From NCBI GenBank assembly GCA_920105625.2, contig OV050032.1:22425981-22489980 (forward strand): a stretch of DNA of 64,000 bases, written 5' to 3'. Positions 48,274 through 60,130 of the stretch are shown piece after piece. Both the position numbers and the translations under genes were made by a program. This DNA comes from Clusia tigrina (Eukaryota; Arthropoda; Insecta; Diptera; Clusiidae). The notes beneath the pieces are model-generated. The model saw only the letters and a program-made list of their open reading frames with translations, made no database searches and was not told the DNA's origin. Numbering within the stretch: the first letter of the stretch is position 1; every line of letters starts with the position of its first letter.

Positions 48274-49705
48274 TCTGCATAATATATTCTATTTGTTTAT
48301 TTAACCTAAATTATAAAAACAGATACTGGCACATCGAATGAGTTGAGGCTGAGAAAGAAATGCGATTTAAAAAAAAGCATTCACCCAGTGAGGTGTGAAT
48401 GAGTATGGGAAATACGAGTATAGGAAGGGAGTGATTTTGATTTAGAGAAAACACACAAACACACAAATCGTATTAAATTGTGCGGAAAAATATTTTTCCT
48501 ATTTGTTCGCTCATTAAATGGGCATAAAATAAATGTGTGGCTAGGCTCAATTGGCGTGGTCACCCCGACCCAGCACAGTTCACAACTCACACCCATAGCC
48601 ATGGCAATTCCAATGCGTCTAATTGTCTATGAATGCTGAAGGCTGCATGCATTCACTCTCTAGGGATGTGCGACTATAATCGATTTATAAAACGAAGCTT
48701 TTTTCGATTTTTAAAATCCATTAACTTAAGGACAATTACATTCATAATCACTTTAGTACAAAAATTATAGCAAAGGTATATTTTATCATTATTATAATTA
48801 CATGAAAAATAATAACTTAATTATTATCTTGCGATGAAAGAGAAGCACTAGCTAATTAATTTAATTCTGAATAATTATTTTAAAAAATTGCAATTTTTGG
48901 GGTTTTCAAGAGATTATTTTTAAAGCGTTATTAGCCAATATTATTCAGTATGCAGTATAACAGTCTAATTTTGACCTCTGCAATACATTAGCAATTTTTC
49001 CTTGTAAGAGTGCTCCAAACAACATGCGACGTGTGTTTCAGCCTATAATGCAAGGGCATGTCAAATGTCTGTGAGACATTGGCACAATTTCTTTTTATTT
49101 TCTGAAATGGTAAATTAATTCTATAACATGAAATATCATACATTTTATCATATCCGAAAATAAAGTAGTTGTTTGAATATACGAGTATAACCACATATTC
49201 TACATTATTTACACGTAATTACATAATACTCATAAAGCACCAATTTGTCCAACTCTGCTATTCACATTCATATCAATTGATCTAAACTTTTGCAATTAAT
49301 CGATTAATTTTAATAATCGCCCAGCTCTACCACCCGTACACTCACTCATTTACGCTCTCTCCCATGCCACTCACTCATTCACCCACCCATGCTGCGTCCA
49401 CAAGTCTATGATTTCCGTCTGCATAAATCAAGCGCGTAATTTTTTTAAAGCAAACACACAAAACACAAAGAATTGATTTTTTGTTGTTTTTTTTTTTGGT
49501 TCAAATCTAATTTGTGAACGATAAAAATTTCCACATTTCCAATTGAAAACTTCATCGATCTTGTCCAAAAAGCACACAAGCATTGAGAAGTGTCCGTGGT
49601 AGATTGAATTGTAAGAACGTGTGTTACAACCTTTGTAAGAAATATCGATAATTTGAAATTTTTACCACCTAATTTATTTGTTTGGCATATGAAAATGAAA
49701 ACATG

Positions 49706-49818
49706 TAGTACCAACAACAGCAATAACGCCAACAACACCAACAACAGCAATAACACCAACAACACCAACACTACCAACAACAGCAACAGCAACGAAGCCA
49801 ACAACAACAACAACAGGT
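49706..49818. repeat. Imperfect (AAC)n tract
   Basis: CAACAACAGCAATAACACC-type trinucleotide repeats over about 110 bp. The Asn/Thr-rich frame through it is a consequence of the repeat. Confidence 0.85.
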
Positions 49819-52800
49819 ACAGCGCCAACACGAAGAGCAACCAGACTAGCCATATTTACGGGGAGAGCAGGCAAAGAGGACCCGTATCAGTGAATGAGCT
49901 CCTGGACTTGGTTACTCTGTGTAGGCAAATCTGCATGTATTTGTACGTATATCCACGCCTGTGTGCGGGCCTGGTGCGGCCTATGACAGGGTACTGTTTG
50001 TAGTACAATTTATTGGTGAATATTGAAAAGCGTTGAGCGCTAAACGCTAGCAGCAGCGCTTGTCTAATTAATGTCTGCCTATCTGCGTCTGTGGCGCGCT
50101 GCGTTAGTTGGCAGTTAGTTTAGTGTGGGCACTGTTGTTGTTGTTGTTGTTGCACGCATCATTTTTTGACCGAAATTACAGACAATTTCCGTTTCGTGTA
50201 TGATTGCATGACCTGCTGTTGATTGTTTGGTTGTTTTGAAAATTATTTCATACAAATTTATTAGCTTTATTGAGAAAACTGATGAGGTGGGATGGAGCAG
50301 AACGTATACACTAAGCTTAGCATAGAGGCAAAAATCAAACATATACTTGGCATGCTGCAGCAAATGTGCTCCTTTGATAGATGATATCAAAGTGGAGTTA
50401 ATTGAAAGTAGAAAGTTTACTGAATTACTCGTATTTTCCAAATACGTATGAACGGACGAGTGTAGGCTGGTACGTATATAAAATATCGGCAATGTCGATT
50501 TAAGGACTCTGTAAAAAAAAATAGTTTCTGGAGAAGGCGACTCATTCCACAACAAAAACACACTCACACACCCACACAATATATATATATATATATAAAA
50601 TTTGTAGTTTTAGGCAGAGTTTTTTGGAATTTAGCGAAGTGTCTCCAAGATATTCGTTTCATAGTTCTTTTTTTAACCATTTTATTGAGTTTACAACAAG
50701 TTCCAGCAATAAAATTTGTATCTATTGATTTCGTCAACAACCGCATGCGTGAAATGACTTCTCCTCGCTGCTCCAACTTATTTAGACTGGTCAGCAGATC
50801 CGAGTTTATGTTGTTTCCTAAATTAGCAAACTTGAGATATAAGTGAAATTAGTTCTCCTTCACTAACAACAAAGCACGCTTGTCGTATTTTAGGTATGTA
50901 CATTCGTCTTTCTATTTACATCAATTGAGTTCAACCTGATGTTGTATTGATTTTCCGGCTTATCCTGTAGATGAAAATGTACACTGAGAATATGCTATGC
51001 TGTACGCATTCTTAAAATAGTTTGGAACAGTTTTTTCTATTACAAGCCACTGATAAGTACCTGAGCCGCATTCTAGAGCAAAAACCGGAAACACAAAAGC
51101 CAGCCAGAATTTTAGAATTTGAGTCAAGGTTTTCAAACGCGTGGCAAAGAGTCCATGCTGGCATAAATACTAACAGCAGAGTGGTGTCCCGTGGTGTCTA
51201 TCATTGCCTTCTGTAGTAAAAACAAAACATCAAGCGAAAGGCCTATAACAAACGCCATATGGAAATTGCCGCATCTTCGCAGAGTTACGCAAAACAAATT
51301 GAATTCCTTTGTGTTTGTTAGTTTGGACGGTGTCGGTGCCGCCGCTCTGTCTAATCACAATAAGAAGGGGCACTCTTAAATTTTATGGACTTACCAAATG
51401 CGAATGCATACTACCCTCATAAACAATAAGAATAATAACCAGAATGGCAACAACTGCAGGCAAATCAAATTGGAAGAAGTTGTTGTGGGGAGTGCAGTAT
51501 TCAAATAATTTTTAACCAGTTTACACTCGAAACATTTACTCAACATATTTTGAAAAATAACAAACGTAATGTTTGTCTAAAAAATACTCATATTTAAATA
51601 TTTACATTATGAAAACAACGAACAGCTTCAGCAGTTGCCGTTTGGTTGGCAGTGGCCCCATTGATGTTCTAGCATAATAATTGTTCCCCATCAACGTCGC
51701 CAGAGACAGCAAAACGAACACACACACTAACGGCAACACCGACAACGTGTAAATTGATGAAAATATGAGAAATTTCACATTTCGCTGTGCTCCTGCTATG
51801 CCAGCACAACCAGCCACCACACAAACATGAATACTCTCTCCTCCAAGAGGCTATATTGCGAGTACATTGAATAAGTCGTTGAAGCATTCCATGCATATGG
51901 ATGCTATTTTCGAAGGGGGTTTTGAGATGTCATGGTGAAATTTTCACTCTTCGTATAAACTCTTTGTATTTAACTCTTTGTATATGACAAAAAAAAATAT
52001 TTAACATTTTTCATATTTTACACATTTCAAGCAAACAAGAAAGTAACTTATGTGAAATCTAAACGTGTGCTCAAAAATTGTAATGTAACACTTCACATTC
52101 CTCCTACTCTAACAAAATAAGTGCAATCGCTTCAGTCTGATTGCTACACCTTAACCAATATAGACAACTTCAGACTAGTTGAAATAGGATGATGACTTAC
52201 GAATGGTGTCACCTCAACGAAATGTTTTCGCGGAACTAATTCTCTCGAAGGAACTATCAATAGCATAAACAAATGAATCCCACATAACGTCATTCGGATC
52301 CCAAACGATTGTTGGGAACTGAATGACTACGCCTAACTAACTCTGGAGGTCCTGTATAAAGAACAAGAACAGTAACTGTGAGTACTAAGCCAACCATGAT
52401 TCTTTACTCACTACCAAAGGAAATACGAAGCATCACTAACTGAGTTGTATACACCAGTGCAGCTATACCAACTACCAATTCAGCTGCTCCTAATCACATA
52501 AAAGCTGAAGAAGGCAACTAAACAACTGAACTCGAATCCAGATTCGCCGAAGTAGAACTAAATAGGAAACGATTATCGTATCAGTGATCAAGTGGAAGGT
52601 GTACACGCAACTAGCGATATGTGATTTCTGATTACAGCACTTCTCAGCAGACAATTGTTCAACAGAGACGATGTTTATGAAAAACTGCATTCTGAATTAC
52701 GAGTGGCATAAATCGTACTTTAACATGGACAAGTTTTTGAAAATAATAACTTCATTTACTCTTTCCGTAACAGTTTTGCTGCATATTATGTAGATGACCT

Positions 52801-54057
52801 TTGAAGCACCCTTGATCCATTTCATGTATTATATAATACTAACACCGACCAAGGATGCTCTGCCCAAGCATTTGTTCAGATCTGCCACGAAAATTTTAAG
52901 AAAATGTAACATAAGAGTTTGATGGCAATTCCAACACAATTCTGGAGCATAATAGTTTAGGCCAAAAAGAGCTCACAAAAAAGTTACGAGAAACTTATTG
53001 GTTGAAGATCTGCCTTATCGTCATATATATAGTAAATTTGGCTTTTTTAAACATATGACGTAAAGTTCTGGGGTTGTAATAACGAAGCCCAACCACACTG
53101 TTAATGTGCATCGAGACGAAGCCTGGATTCAGCAGTGGGATCGTGACGCTGATACCTGTCAGGATCTAGAAGTATAGTCCATCTCAATATGAACCAATTA
53201 AAAATGTTCTTTTGGCAGTTCCACTCCGTCTTAGTCAGCATGACAATAAAGAGGCCAGCAGAATTTTGAACTTAGTCGAAACTATACGCAGACTGCAACA
53301 TTCCGAACTTATTAGGCAACTTCCCACACGAAGTCCATTCTGTTCATTTATTCGGAACGCAAATTGAAACCCCCAAACAAAGTGATTGCTTACTGGGTAA
53401 AATAACACACTAAAAAGTTTATGATGACTGAAAGAAATTAATACCGAATATAGCTTTTAGGAAGGCAAATTTTTGGGTTGAGTTTTTATGCTTGCAGACT
53501 CGAATATTTTACGTTGCGATCCAGTATGAGAAATTTCCTTATTACTCGCAATTAACTTTACGAGGCGTAGCCAGTCGGTTTTCGGCATGAACAAACGTTT
53601 GGCATTTGCAAATATTTCATTTTAATTATGTTTCTTAATAGCGATTAATTTAATGAGATGTAAGCAATTAAAATGTGAAAAATGCGATAAGTATCGTATT
53701 TGTTATTAGCTATTCCGTCTCTCTCTCTCTATAGGAATTACGGAAGATTCAGAAAACTATCCAGCCAGGAGGCATTTGTACCGATTAAGTTTTCCCTAAA
53801 AAGGCGATAACTGCACAGATTAAGCAGAAGCCAAACTCAAATTAATCGTATCACATGGTAGACATCTGCCAACCATACCTGTGATCCAGGGCAGTCTGTG
53901 TTTCATACGTAAAGAAAAGGTAGAGACCTCCGAATATATAATGTATCACTGTGGTATTCTGACTAGAACCCAGTGTAGCTACGTATTTGAGTTTCTTATA
54001 AAAGCGCAAAGATATATACAGATATCTTTCTATCACTCATAGCCGCACTAAGTTAGA

Positions 54058-55284
54058 ATGTCAAATCAATTATTAAAACTGGATTGTATAGCATGCATAG
54101 ATATACGCGGAGCAATGAAGACATGCCCACCACAGGTACTATTAGGAATACCTCCACTAAGATTAGTCCTCATAACAGAGGCTTGTTCTCATGCTCTTAG
54201 ACTAAATTACTCCTTTAAAATTAAAGCTGGGGACCTAACGGGACACATGAACATACTTAAAATGCTCGAAAAGGATCCAATCCTGAAAAGCCCTGACAAA
54301 TTCCCCCCAACAGTGGAATATTCCAAGAAACACAAAACATGCATCTCAAACAGAGAATCTTGGAGAACCCACACATTAATCCCTGAACCAGGCTCACAAG
54401 TATAGTACACAGATGGATCCAAACTGTATGGCGGTAGTTTAGGAGCTGACATTTATGGCCCTCGTTTCAAAAAAGCCATCCCGATGGGAAAACTAGCAAC
54501 AATCTTCCAGGCTGAAACCTATGCCAACAAAGAGGCATACACAAGGGAATGCTTGCACAAGAAAATCGCTGGTGCACATATTTTTATACTATCCGACAGT
54601 CAAGTTGCCTTAAAGGTGTTGCAAGCGTTTATGGCCACATCAAAACTGGACAAGGATTGCCGCAACCTTTTAAATGTACTGGGGCATCACAGTACACTAG
54701 AATTGCATTGGATCCCAGGGCATGGAGGAACTCAGGCAACGTACATGCCGACTAACTAGCCAAAAAGGGATCGTTAACACCCCTAATTGGCCCTGAACCC
54801 TTCTGTGGACTACCAATAAGCATTTTTGAGCAAATGGGTAGATCGGAAATTCTCCGAGCAATGACAAAAAATGTAGATCACCGTCAGGGTAAAAGATTTC
54901 TGACTGTAGGCACAGAACCATCTAAAAAAATCCTTATGCTAAATAGAGAAGTCTTCCGTATCCGCACCGGGTATCTGACGGGTTACTGCACACTCAGATA
55001 TCAGCTAAAAACTTTGGAAATTTCCTCCACTGATATTTGCAGATTATGCAACCAGGAACCGGAAACCTCTATGCACATTCTATGTGAACGTTCTCCAGCC
55101 TGCAGAAGTCGTTTCCTCCAAATGTGAGCTGCTACAACCAAAAACTATTTGGAACATGGAACCGCATAAATTGCCACAATTCAAAAAGAGCCTTAAAATG
55201 GACGGTTAAACTTTGGTTAAAGAGAGAGTTAAAAGATCAAATTGATCGAAGTCCACTACAGCCAATAATAATAATAATAATAAA
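54058..55284 (+). pseudogene. LINE fragment, family 1 copy B (RNase H to (TAA)n tail)
   Basis: A long fragment of ORF2. 54058-54402 covers the region after reverse transcriptase (CIACIDIRGAMKTCP). An in-frame TAG at 54403 sits directly before YTDGSK, the first RNase H acidic motif. The same frame continues with FQAETYA and ILSDSQVALKVL, the second and third catalytic blocks, and WIPGHGGTQ. A frameshift near 54735 then moves to VHAD-stop-LAKKGS. The C-terminal CRLCNQEPETSMHILC motif follows, with a stop at 55125 where copy A has Gly, and a small deletion. The 3' UTR and TAA tail (55264-55284) match copy A. Few lesions, but inactive. Confidence 0.85.
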
Positions 55285-56377
55285 ATTATAGTGTCACAGC
55301 AGTCCTATCGCTGCAGCCCTGAGTGGGGAATTAATTCCTATTTCACTTAGCGAAATAAATTCTGATTAAGTATATAATTTGCTTGTCGAAGTCGTAGTGG
55401 AGCCTGAATCGTAATTGTTGATTAGTTGTGAAAACGATTTCTTATCCTGACCATAATAAGATTGTATAGTTGAGGTACTCTCACCATTGGAAGACGATTG
55501 TAGATTGGCGAGGGTCCCTCCATACCGAAAAGTTAAAATGAACCAACCTAGTGTTTACTTAGATAGTTTAAAGTAGTCACTGAGATGTGTGACTCCTCTA
55601 TGACTACCTAGGCCAGTCCTTCTCTTGAGAAGTTTAGCAGTTAGCCCTGAAAGAGTTGCCGCACTTCCCAGAATACTCACCAATGGATATGTATGTTTTA
55701 TCTCCTTTGTCACAATGGGTCCTATGTAGGCGATGGTGATTACGTAACTGTTTCCCTTCAATGTGGACAATATTAATCTTGGTCCTTGATCCCTACCTTT
55801 ATATGACTCTAATTTTCAATTCTTCTAGTTGGAGTTGGCATAGTACATGAGTACTTGTTGTTCCCCTTCTTGCCACTCAGTGGAGTGCATACTTTCCCCA
55901 CGTAGGCGTATTAGTAATTTCAAATTGCAGTAGCTTGAGCTAGGATCAAACAATTTTGTGCCGATTTCAGAGGCTTGGCTTGGCCTATTCAATTAAGTAA
56001 CTCAGCTTACAGCCATGACACGTACCATGCTTAATCTAAGCATGGTTTTATTTATATATTTAATAAGCTTCCCAAATTACTGCAACATAAATAAAACAAA
56101 AATTTGAAATGAACAAACAGACAAAAAAACGTATCTCAAAAACTTAATAATCCAATAAACGCCCCTCAAATGATAAGCAGTAAAAACAATTTTAATACTG
56201 CCATACAGCAGCCGCAACGTTAATGAATGTTCAACCAGGCCACAGACAGCAAACTCAGCAACCTCAGAAGCAGAATCAGCAGCAGAAGGCGAAGAGACCT
56301 TCCGTTTCCCACATTTAGCAACGCGTCAGCGATAACTTTAATTTGGAAATTAGTTTTGTTTATTCAAGCCACACATC

Positions 56378-56389
56378 CACACACACACA

Positions 56390-56425
<36 letters not shown>
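56378..56425. repeat. (CA)n microsatellite
   Basis: About 48 bases of alternating A and C with one interruption (ACAAACAC). Confidence 0.95.
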
Positions 56426-56432
<7 letters not shown>

Positions 56433-57954
56433 AGGACTGTCAGTACTGCAGCAAAGATAATAACAGCAGAATGCCACAAAAACCTCCAAGACTTGGCTGT
56501 CGAAAATGTTGCAGACCGACGAAGAGGCGAGCATATGTCACCTAGTTAGTGAACAGAGACAGCGGCGACATTGCCACTCACTGGCGCAGATTTGCCACAG
56601 ATTTCCCACTCAATTTCAGAACCGCAATGCAGCCCAGCAAATTGTGATGTGGCGGACAGGACCGGCAGGGCAGCAAATTCGGGACGTCTGCTGCAGCGCG
56701 CGCAATTATAATTTTGTTATTCTTTTCGCTGCTGTTAGTGGCTTCATAAAAAAAAAATGGACAACTATCAAATATGTTGCTAATGCAGTAATAGCAACAT
56801 ACGTACACGCTTTGTTGTTCCAGTGCATGAGATCATTGTCAACTCGAATGCGAGTGGACGGACCAAAGATCCCGGTGCCAGCCAGACACACAGACAGACA
56901 CAACAGGAACAACAACAGTAAACAAAAACTGCGACACCACCCAGAGCAAGAACAAGAGCATCAGCATCAGCATTAACCAGTGTTGTCACAGTGCTCGTTC
57001 GATATATCCCTGCAGGAAGCAAATGGCAGAAGCCTATTTCAGTGTACCCTGAATTCAACGAAATCTCTAAACACACTTCGAAACGAAACTGGCTATAAAT
57101 TTGGGGGCACTACTCCTATCTTCAACCAATTATGACCACATGCAAATTTTCATAATCATACGCTTATCGATTCTAGAGATATTGTGTTTGTACAGAAGAG
57201 TCATACTTGTACATACTCGTACATAAAGTAAACGTGTTTCCACACAAAACGAAAACACAACTGGTTCTTCAACCTCGTCTGCATATACAATTTCAACCCA
57301 ATCTAATATGGTTTAGTTCGGGAGATACTGGTAGACTTTTTCCACAAAATAGGAGCCTATGAAAAAGCCAAAAAACGTCCTCCGAGGTAAGCCTTAAAAC
57401 GAAAATCAATAATGGGGAGACTGATTTTCTCCGTCATATAAAGTCTGAGGACTCAATACTTTCATGATAGAGTACTCGTAAGTCGTGACGTGAACTTTAT
57501 GTGGATTACATACCATACACAGACAAATAATCTTATTATGGTAGGACATATTCGATCATGGATCAATCACAGACCTTAAATACGGTTGACTCTTCATCAC
57601 CCTGGCCACTAGCCAAAGCATTATGAACTAATTCTCAACGTATGAATAACTGAAAGTTGAAGTAGCTTTAAAAACATCAAAAAATTGCTCTTGCTTGCTG
57701 AAGATAATCTAATAATGGAAATCGGGAACCCTCTAGCCCACTGGGCCGTTGAAAATCCTAGAACATGGTCGCAATAACGCCATCTGACATCACTCGCTAG
57801 AGCGTCGACGGCGGACGCACCACAACCGAATATGTAGCTAGCTGCGAAGAGCAATTTCCTGCACGCATTTTATCCTAAATAAACATTTCACCATTTGCCG
57901 GAGTGAAGTGGTCGAAAGTGCCAGCGTAAAATGTTAAAACGTTCCGTTTCAGCC

Positions 57955-58031
57955 GCGTCCGTATCTCCTCGTCTCGCCACGACACGCCTCGCCTCGTAAA
58001 GCCTCGTCTCATCGCGTCTCGGCACGTCACT
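57955..58031. repeat. Degenerate CTCGTCTCG-type repeat
   Basis: CCTCGTCTCGCC, GCCTCGCCTCG, GCCTCGTCTC and GCGTCTCGGC follow one another with roughly 10-bp periodicity. It is notably CpG-rich against the AT-rich surroundings. No gene link is seen. Confidence 0.6.
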
Positions 58032-59019
58032 TCTCAATCCAACGCATTTTTATTATACTGCTTCTGTATACGAGCATTTTTTCGCTCTCTCTCTTGCGAC
58101 AAAAACTGCATCCATATCCTAGCAGCACGGCGCGGCGAATGCTAAATAAACATACGCTGTCATGGCTTATTGAATTGTCATTTATTCGAAATATTTATCA
58201 CTGCAATGGCGGCGGCAGCCTGTCATCGTCGCTCGTTCGTCTCAGTTCCTCCGGTTGGTGCAGCTCACAGCAATATGCTCGCCGTACTAAAAAGTGGATG
58301 TGTACGGGAGCCGCACCAGCTCGGATATTGAAATCGCTATCGGGGTGCAATCCCGATAAATCCCCTTATTTCAGCGTAGCAACTGATTTGTTAGTCAATG
58401 CGCCTTCACACTCTCCTAGCGATATTTCCTTGGGCTAAAGTGGAATCCCACATTATCGAAGGATAGCTATATTGGCATTGATAGGCCGCTAAGAAGGCCC
58501 TTTCTAATTCCAAGTGTTGATTGAAGGGAAAATTAATTTGTCACAGAATAAATGCCACAGAAATTTTAATCAAGAATTCCTATTTCGAACTGCCAATTAT
58601 CACATCAAACATTTTGCGACTGACCAACTACAAATGAGGACATTCATGATACATGCCACATTTAGAGAAAGTTTTGGATGCAGATGAATCTGAATCGTAT
58701 ATACTAAATAACGTCTGTGAATATACCACAACTTAGGAGAGTTGGCGGGTTTACAACTCCTCTGCGAGGACTTCTACTAGAAGAACGGAAATTAAGATAT
58801 TCTTCTATAACTTCTGCAGAAACTGCTGAGACACGGAGGAGAATATTTTTTTAAACCTCCTCTACATTTATCAGCTGCTCAATAGCAAGCACATGCACCT
58901 CTTTCAATGGAGCATTAAATCGTAGACCATGGCTTCCTGGCGGTTTATTAACTCTAATCAATTTCTCACCTCCTTTCCTTAAATACTTATTCTTTTGTAT
59001 GATAGATCAGAGAACTCTG

Positions 59020-59130
59020 CTCTCCTTTATTGTTATTATTGGGTGTAGTGCACTTCGACCAATTTGATCTTTTGTGCGTAGTCATTGTTTACTCGTCCAT
59101 TTAAATCCCATTTTGAACCTGCATCTATGA
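59020..59130 (-). pseudogene. LINE 3' end, family 1 copy C
   Basis: Read on the minus strand, AAATGGACGAGTAAACAATG, TACGCACAAAAGATCAAATT and GGTCGAAGTGCACTACACCC match the 3' ends of copies A (23793-23853) and B. The tail begins AATAATAACAATAAAGG. Only about 100 bp of the element remains. Confidence 0.75.
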
Positions 59131-59439
59131 ACCAATACCATCACATTGGATACTCAAGTATGTACTGCCAAGGAGTATAAATCATGATTTATATCTCTGA
59201 TTGTACCAATAGATAGATAGAAGTTGAGTATACTGGAGTACAGTCGAACATGGGGTATCCAAGCACTCAGGAGTTGATGCCCATTGTACTACTCATACTT
59301 GTCAGTGTTTCAAGTATCTTCCTTTCATCACATGAAGATATAAGAAAATATATTTCAAAACTGCACTCAATCGTATATACGAGTATGAGTTCTTTGGATT
59401 ATTTTTCTGTAGACCCCGATTGTTCATTCCCAAACTATC

Positions 59440-60130
59440 ATTATCAATAATTCAGATTTATCTGGTATATTTAGAGATGAGTGGAAGGTCGTGTTGATTT
59501 CTCCAATATCAAAAAGTGGCAACAAAAGTAATGTGACTACTTATGAACCCATCCATGAATTATTAAATGAAAGCCAAACGTTTTGGTAGAATTATTAAAG
59601 AAAACATCCATTTGCCAGCTAAAAATTCAATGTGCCCTCACAAACGGTCCTTCTACTCTGTCAACTAGTAGTAACTGGAATTTGTACCATATGGACTTCT
59701 CCAATGACTTTGAAGTGATATCTCCTAAAATCCTAATTTCAAAACTAGCATTCATGGGGTTTCAGTTGACTGTTTGGATCTACTCAATACGAGTACATTC
59801 ACCAGCATTGTAGGATATTTGCCCTTCATTTTATTGACTTATTAAGTAAAACTAAAGTACTTGTATCTCTTGTATGCTGATGACTTCAGAATTTGGATAT
59901 TCATAAGAGATATATTGTGGGTTTTTAAATTTTCAAATTTAGCTTGAATAAGCTTTATATTAGCTTATCCCTAAAACTTAAAAAGTGCTTTAATCCAACC
60001 TTCACGACATCTCTTTATATATTTGCACCTTAGACTCATATAATCTGTGTCTAAAGTCGATGTGACAAATATGAGATCAATTATGTGAAGTTCCTTTTGA
60101 CCCACATTTTACTTTATTATTCGAAGAGCT
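59440..60130 (+). pseudogene. Decayed Jockey/CR1-like LINE reverse transcriptase fragment
   Basis: Translating across frames gives FRDEWKVVLISPISKSGNKS (about 59473-59534), the conserved start of the RT domain of this LINE group. Further on come HMDFSNDFEVISPKILISKL (59688-59750), matching RT motif A in YxDFSKAFDxVSHxILxxKL form, and LYADDFRIW (59874-59900), the catalytic YADD motif. The order and spacing are right for an RT domain. Several frame changes and stops show it is inactive. No RNase H is seen downstream, as expected of Jockey/CR1 types. Confidence 0.78.

Larger units (their letters stand above)
39680..54057. other. Non-coding stretch
   Basis: About 14 kb without a recognised gene. 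It includes the 83-bp duplication (40746), several microsatellites, a G11 run (45611-45621) and many TACGAGTA octamers. Reading frames up to 173 codons (44358-44879 minus, 50115-50579 minus) have no domain and look random or low-complexity. 52100-53400 shows a possible trace of a retroelement (YYVDDL at about 52783) that I could not confirm. Confidence 0.55.
55285..59019. other. Non-coding stretch
   Basis: No gene recognised. Contains a (CA)n run, a degenerate TCGTC-rich patch (57955-58031) and a GC-richer part (56480-56980, 58090-58430) with ORFs of 156 and 114 codons that show no domain. Confidence 0.5.

Noticed and set aside
50115..50579. 154-codon minus-strand ORF
   Set aside because: No domain; contains a poly-Thr stretch from a GTT tract.
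56506..56976. 156-codon plus-strand ORF ending in Glu/Gln/His repeats
   Set aside because: No domain; the tail derives from CAGCAT and GAACAA repeats.
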